From positions 1 to 18,031 of the forward strand of contig SLQK01000224.1 of assembly GCA_007131525.1 (NCBI GenBank): a stretch of DNA of 18,031 bases, read 5' to 3'. The translations under genes were made by a program, and so were the position numbers. Below the pieces are notes generated by a model. That model was not told the origin of the DNA and searched no databases. It saw nothing but the letters and a program-made list of their open reading frames with translations. This DNA comes from Nitriliruptoraceae bacterium (lineage in GTDB: Bacteria; Actinomycetota; Nitriliruptoria; Nitriliruptorales; Nitriliruptoraceae). Positions 14,636-18,031 of this stretch are shown here, piece by piece; positions within the stretch are counted from its first letter, which is position 1; each line of letters opens with the position of its first letter.

Positions 14636-16402
14636 TCAGGCCCGCAGACCGTGCCAGGCCATGGCGGCCAGGGTGCGGGGGTCGAAGTCGACCGTCAGGT
14701 CGGCGAGCAACGGTGACAGGCGGTGCATCCGGGTGTGGGTGTGCAGCCAGGGCGGGGTGAGCGGGGGACGCCAGGGCCCCCGGATGACGGTCTTCTCCAC
14801 GTCCTCGAGCAGGAAGGTGTTGTGCGCCGTCCCGCGCCCGGACTGGATGTCGGTCAGCTCGTTGCCGGCGTAGGCGCCCCAGGGGGGCGAGACGAACACG
14901 AAGCCGATCCCGGCCCACAGGTTGACGCCCACCGTGCCGTAGCGCAGCTGCTCGACGGCCCGCTCCACCGCCGCCGCGACCTCCGGATCCGCCAGCGAGC
15001 GGGGGTGGACCAGCAGGGTGGCCGACAGGTTGCCCCACAGCTGCTCGTTGCAGAGCCGCACGGCCTCCTCGATGAAGTCGGGGACCGACCGGGGGGCATC
15101 GAGGGCGGTCTCGCTGATCACCCCGCAGAAGGACTCGGTGGTGAACACGACGTCGTCGGTCACCGATGGGTCGACGTCGGGGATCAGGGTGAAGGGCAGC
15201 CCACCCTCCACGGCCTCGCTGAGGCGTTCCGCCTGGCGATGGGTGGACACGAACAGCTCGTAGCGCTCCTCGGCCCCGGGGTAGTAGAACTCCCGCGGGG
15301 TCGCCCGCCGGAAGGAGTCACGGACGGCATCGACCAGGGCCCGCCGCTTCGACCAGGCCCGGTGCTGGATGATCACATCGCCGGCGACGCAGTTGAACCC
15401 GGCGTTGTTCACCAGCATCGAGGCGATGTGGTCGCCCTGGAAGGCGAGGTCCTTGGCCGTCCAGGGCCCCGGCACGACGATCACCGGGCTCACGTCGCCG
15501 AGCTCGGAGGTGATGGGCACGTCGATCCGGGGCCGACCCTCGGCACGGCGCTGCTGGCCCTCCTCGCCGGTCCCGAACACGATCGCATCGTGGGTGCGAT
15601 CGGAGCCGGTGATGTGGATGGCGTCGATGTCGGGGTGCTCGGTGAGGTGCCGCCCGACGTCCACACCGCCGTGGACGATGCGGAGCAGACCCGCGTCGAT
15701 CAGCGGCGCGAAGGCCGCGGCGAGGTGCGGTCCCAGGTAGGCGTTGACCGGGTTCATCTTCAGCACCACGACCCGGTCCAGGGCGAAGAGCTGGTAGAGC
15801 GCGTCCATCGGGCCGATCGAGGAGACGTTGCCCGCACCGAGCACCACCGCCACCCCAGGGACCCGTTCGTGGTCCGGCCGGTAGCTCCGCCCCATCCGCG
15901 CCATGGCCTCGTCCAGACTGACCCCGGGCTCGAGCCAGGCCTCGGCCGTGAGCCCGGTGTGGACCAGCCGGTCGAGCCGGTCGCCGGGCACGACGTCGAC
16001 GACCACCCGGGCCCCCTCGGTCCGCATCCGCGGCGGCCGGGGCCGGCCGGTCCTGTGGATCTCGGTCAGGGTGGCGTGGAGCAGCTGCAGGTTGCGCAGC
16101 ACGAAGTAGGGCCCCGTCCCCCAGTCCTCCCCGGCGAGGTCGCTGTCCGGCGCGATGCCCTTGGCGGCAGCGGCGCTGGCGGCCCAGCCGCCACCGGCCG
16201 CATGGGTGGTCCGCTGGAGCTCGGCCAGCAGCGCCAGCCGCTCGGTGATGTCGGTGGCACACCACCCGGCAGCGGCGCCACGCAGCTCGGCGATCGCCTC
16301 GTCCAGCTCGGCCGGGGTGGCCTCCCGATCGGGCGTACCCACCGTCGCGGGCACGGTCCCCGCGCGCTGCTCCTGCGCTCCGAGGCTGGCGGTCCGACTC
16401 AT
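14636..16402 (-). CDS. Aldehyde dehydrogenase family protein, long form
   Basis: This 588-residue NAD(P)-dependent oxidoreductase has the aldehyde dehydrogenase fold. It shows the cofactor-binding lysine in VVLKMNP (K215), ITGSD (264-268, the usual TGS turn), general base Glu300 in SELGDVSPVIV (usually ELGG), catalytic Cys338 in NNAGFNCVAG, and ESFCGVIS (424-431; usually E-x-F-G-P). It is about 100 residues longer than common members, with an extended N-terminus and extra C-terminal residues, so it belongs to a divergent branch whose substrate I cannot name. The ATG at 16402 has GGAGG 6 bases upstream; a longer frame to 16429 is less likely. It converges with the preceding plus-strand gene, leaving 27 bases with no clear terminator. 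Confidence 0.88.
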   Translation of the reverse strand: MSRTASLGAQEQRAGTVPATVGTPDREATPAELDEAIAELRGAAAGWCATDITERLALLAELQRTTHAAGGGWAASAAAAKGIAPDSDLAGEDWGTGPYFVLRNLQLLHATLTEIHRTGRPRPPRMRTEGARVVVDVVPGDRLDRLVHTGLTAEAWLEPGVSLDEAMARMGRSYRPDHERVPGVAVVLGAGNVSSIGPMDALYQLFALDRVVVLKMNPVNAYLGPHLAAAFAPLIDAGLLRIVHGGVDVGRHLTEHPDIDAIHITGSDRTHDAIVFGTGEEGQQRRAEGRPRIDVPITSELGDVSPVIVVPGPWTAKDLAFQGDHIASMLVNNAGFNCVAGDVIIQHRAWSKRRALVDAVRDSFRRATPREFYYPGAEERYELFVSTHRQAERLSEAVEGGLPFTLIPDVDPSVTDDVVFTTESFCGVISETALDAPRSVPDFIEEAVRLCNEQLWGNLSATLLVHPRSLADPEVAAAVERAVEQLRYGTVGVNLWAGIGFVFVSPPWGAYAGNELTDIQSGRGTAHNTFLLEDVEKTVIRGPWRPPLTPPWLHTHTRMHRLSPLLADLTVDFDPRTLAAMAWHGLRA

Positions 16403-16481
16403 GGGGCACCTCCCCGACCCGTGGGGCACGGGGGCGCGGCCCCATCTCTCCCGACATCGTAGGCGAGCACGCCCGGCGCAG

Positions 16482-16543
16482 GGTCACCCGGCAGGTCACC
16501 GGGCACCCCGGCGCCCCGGCGCCCCGGTGCCCCGGTGCCCCGG
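16482..16543. repeat. Short GC-rich tandem repeats between ABC exporter and aldehyde dehydrogenase genes
   Basis: Two 12-base copies (GGTCACCCGGCA at 16482-16493 and GGTCACCGGGCA at 16494-16505) run into five 8-base copies of the form YRCCCCGG (16504-16543). The array lies in the 162-base gap after the ABC exporter stop (minus strand) and upstream of the aldehyde dehydrogenase. It is self-complementary in part and could fold as a terminator-like structure. It may also vary in copy number. Confidence 0.7.
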
Positions 16544-16564
16544 CGCCCGCGGGGAGCCGGCTCG

Positions 16565-18031
16565 TCAGGGCTGCGCGCCGACGCCCCGGGTCCAGCTGGC
16601 GTGCAGCGCACCGTAGACCCCGCCCTCGTCGACCAGGTCGCGGTGGTGTCCACGTTGGACCAGCCGTCCAGCGTCGAAGACCAGCACCTCGTCGGCGGCC
16701 TCGGCCGTGGACAGACGGTGCGCGATGGTGACCGTGGTCCGGCCCGAGGTGAGCCCGGCCAGCGCCCGCTGGGTCCGGACCTCGGTCGCCGGGTCGACCG
16801 CCGAGGTGGCCTCGTCGAGGACCAGCAGATCGGGGTTGGCGACGTAGGCACGGGCCAGCGCCACCAGCTGCCGTTCCCCGGCGGACAGCGAGCCGCCCCG
16901 CTCCCCGACGCGGGTGTTGAGGTGGTCGGGCAGCTCGTCGATCCAGTCACCGAGGCCGAGCTCGAGGAAGGCCAGCGTGAGGTCCTCATCGCTCAGGCCA
17001 CCGCGCCCCATGCGGACGTTGTCGGCGATCGTGCCATCGAACAGCGCACCGTCCTGGGGGACCATCACCACCCGGCGCCTGAGCGAGGAGAACCGGAGCT
17101 CGTCCACCGGGATCCCATCGAGCAGCACCCGTCCCTCGAGCGGGTCCATCAGCCGGGTCAGGAGCTTGGCGAAGGTCGTCTTGCCCGAACCGGTCTCACC
17201 GACCACCGCGACCCGGGTCCGCGGCGCGATCTCCACCTCGACGTCGTCGAGGACCACGGGACCCGTCGCGGCGCGGGCGGCCTCCCCCGGACGCGGGTAC
17301 CGGAAGCTGACGTGCTCGAAGCGGATGTGCACCGGCCCCGGTGGCAGCTCGCGACCCGTCGGGCCGGGGTCGGCGACATCGGGCTCCACATCGAGGATGT
17401 CCAGCACCCGACGCCACCCGGCCACGGCGGTCTGGCCCTCGTTGATCACCTCGGCCGCGATCAGCACCGGATCGACGAACAGCGTGATCAGGAACAGGAA
17501 GGCCAGCACGGTGCCGACGGTGACCTGGTCGTCGATGCCGAGCAGCACCCCGCCGACCACCGCTGCGGCCGTGGCCAACGCCCCGAACACCTCGCCGGTC
17601 CCGGAGAACATCGAGGAGTAGGTGCCGGCACGCACGGCGGCCCGGCGGTGCTCCTCGATGCGGGCGTCGAGCCGGTCCTGGGTGCGCTCCTCGATGCCGT
17701 AGGCCCGCACGACCGGCGCGCCGACGACGGTCTCCGCCAGCGCGCCGAGCATGGCGCCCACCTTCTCGCGCACGATCAGGTAGGCGACGGTCAGCCGGCG
17801 CTGGAACCACCGCGCGCCCACCATGAAGGGGATGAAGACCACCAGGACCAGCACCGTCAGGCGCCAGGAGTAGGCGAGCATCACCAGGGTCGCCACCGTG
17901 AGCTGACCGACGCTGGTGATCAGGTTCAGGCCGGCCCACTGCATGAACCGGCTGATCTCGTCGATGTCGGAGGTCACCCGGGAGACCAGGGCGCCGCGCT
18001 GCTGGGTGGCCTGGTGGAGCATGGAGAGGTC
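16565..18031 (-). CDS. ABC exporter (fused TMD-NBD), 5' end cut by window edge
   Basis: The visible 488 residues are the C-terminal part of a type IV (B-type) ABC exporter half-transporter in the cytoplasmic membrane. The first 200 residues carry several membrane helices and the coupling region (VSRVTSDIDEISRFMQ near the cut end). The ATPase domain follows, with Walker A GETGSGKT (278-285), Q-loop Q326, signature LSAGERQ (382-388, a variant of LSGGQ common in actinobacteria), Walker B LLVLDE with E407, and H-loop H438. The frame continues past the right edge; the ATG at 18022 is internal, since family members have further membrane helices before it. Such exporters often work as heterodimers, and a partner may lie outside the window. 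The cargo is unknown. Confidence 0.93.
   Translation of the reverse strand, partial: DLSMLHQATQQRGALVSRVTSDIDEISRFMQWAGLNLITSVGQLTVATLVMLAYSWRLTVLVLVVFIPFMVGARWFQRRLTVAYLIVREKVGAMLGALAETVVGAPVVRAYGIEERTQDRLDARIEEHRRAAVRAGTYSSMFSGTGEVFGALATAAAVVGGVLLGIDDQVTVGTVLAFLFLITLFVDPVLIAAEVINEGQTAVAGWRRVLDILDVEPDVADPGPTGRELPPGPVHIRFEHVSFRYPRPGEAARAATGPVVLDDVEVEIAPRTRVAVVGETGSGKTTFAKLLTRLMDPLEGRVLLDGIPVDELRFSSLRRRVVMVPQDGALFDGTIADNVRMGRGGLSDEDLTLAFLELGLGDWIDELPDHLNTRVGERGGSLSAGERQLVALARAYVANPDLLVLDEATSAVDPATEVRTQRALAGLTSGRTTVTIAHRLSTAEAADEVLVFDAGRLVQRGHHRDLVDEGGVYGALHASWTRGVGAQP

Noticed and set aside
14723..16462. A 579-codon plus-strand frame opposite the aldehyde dehydrogenase
   Set aside because: Its composition is His/Gly/Arg/Val low-complexity, and the opposite strand has a complete set of catalytic motifs.

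Overview
The window is about 70% G+C by eye. It is packed with short-spaced genes using GTG starts, stop/start overlaps (GTGA, ATGA) and GAGGAG-type ribosome binding sites. Together with the rplU-rpmA-obgE-proB order, this points to a high-GC actinobacterium. The sequence alone does not fix the lineage.

Layout. Bases 2-898 (minus) hold a MoxR-type AAA+ ATPase. Bases 1103-2550 (plus) hold a quinone oxidoreductase translationally coupled to a YbaK/ProX-type tRNA deacylase. Facing it at 2547-2993 is a small orphan protein that looks like a cadherin-like beta-sandwich. Bases 3247-4753 hold a second quinone oxidoreductase and a one-span membrane protein with a coiled coil and Leu/Phe-rich repeats. 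Bases 4749-10091 form the unusual region: two tandem paralogs (4856, 5548) with an N-terminal export segment and a C-terminal tail in which every third residue is Ser; a kinase-fold phosphotransferase (6096-7310, minus); and divergent from it an operon of OmpR-type response regulator, sensor kinase and a third Ser-triplet-tail protein (7425-10091). Bases 10072-13299 (minus) are the housekeeping operon rplU-rpmA-obgE-proB. Bases 13697-14608 hold a sucrase/ferredoxin-like (Apd1/Aim32-type) protein, 14636-16402 (minus) a long aldehyde dehydrogenase, and 16565 to the window end (minus) a truncated ABC exporter.

The best candidate for an undescribed system is the 4749-10091 block. Three genes for exported proteins end in the same Ser-triplet tail, with consensus C-terminus S[VL]DS[VL]SSVS[SD]. 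One of them is the third gene of the two-component operon. The same inverted repeat, CTGAGR-N4-YCTCAG, lies upstream of the two stand-alone tail genes (about 90 bp before each start) and upstream of the two-component operon. The simplest reading is a self-regulated two-component system that controls a family of cell-surface Ser/Pro-rich triplet-repeat proteins. The repeats, spacings and tails are read directly from the sequence. The regulatory link and any function are inference.

The rest of the window is ordinary chromosomal content. No transposase, integrase, tRNA, rRNA or CRISPR array was recognised.
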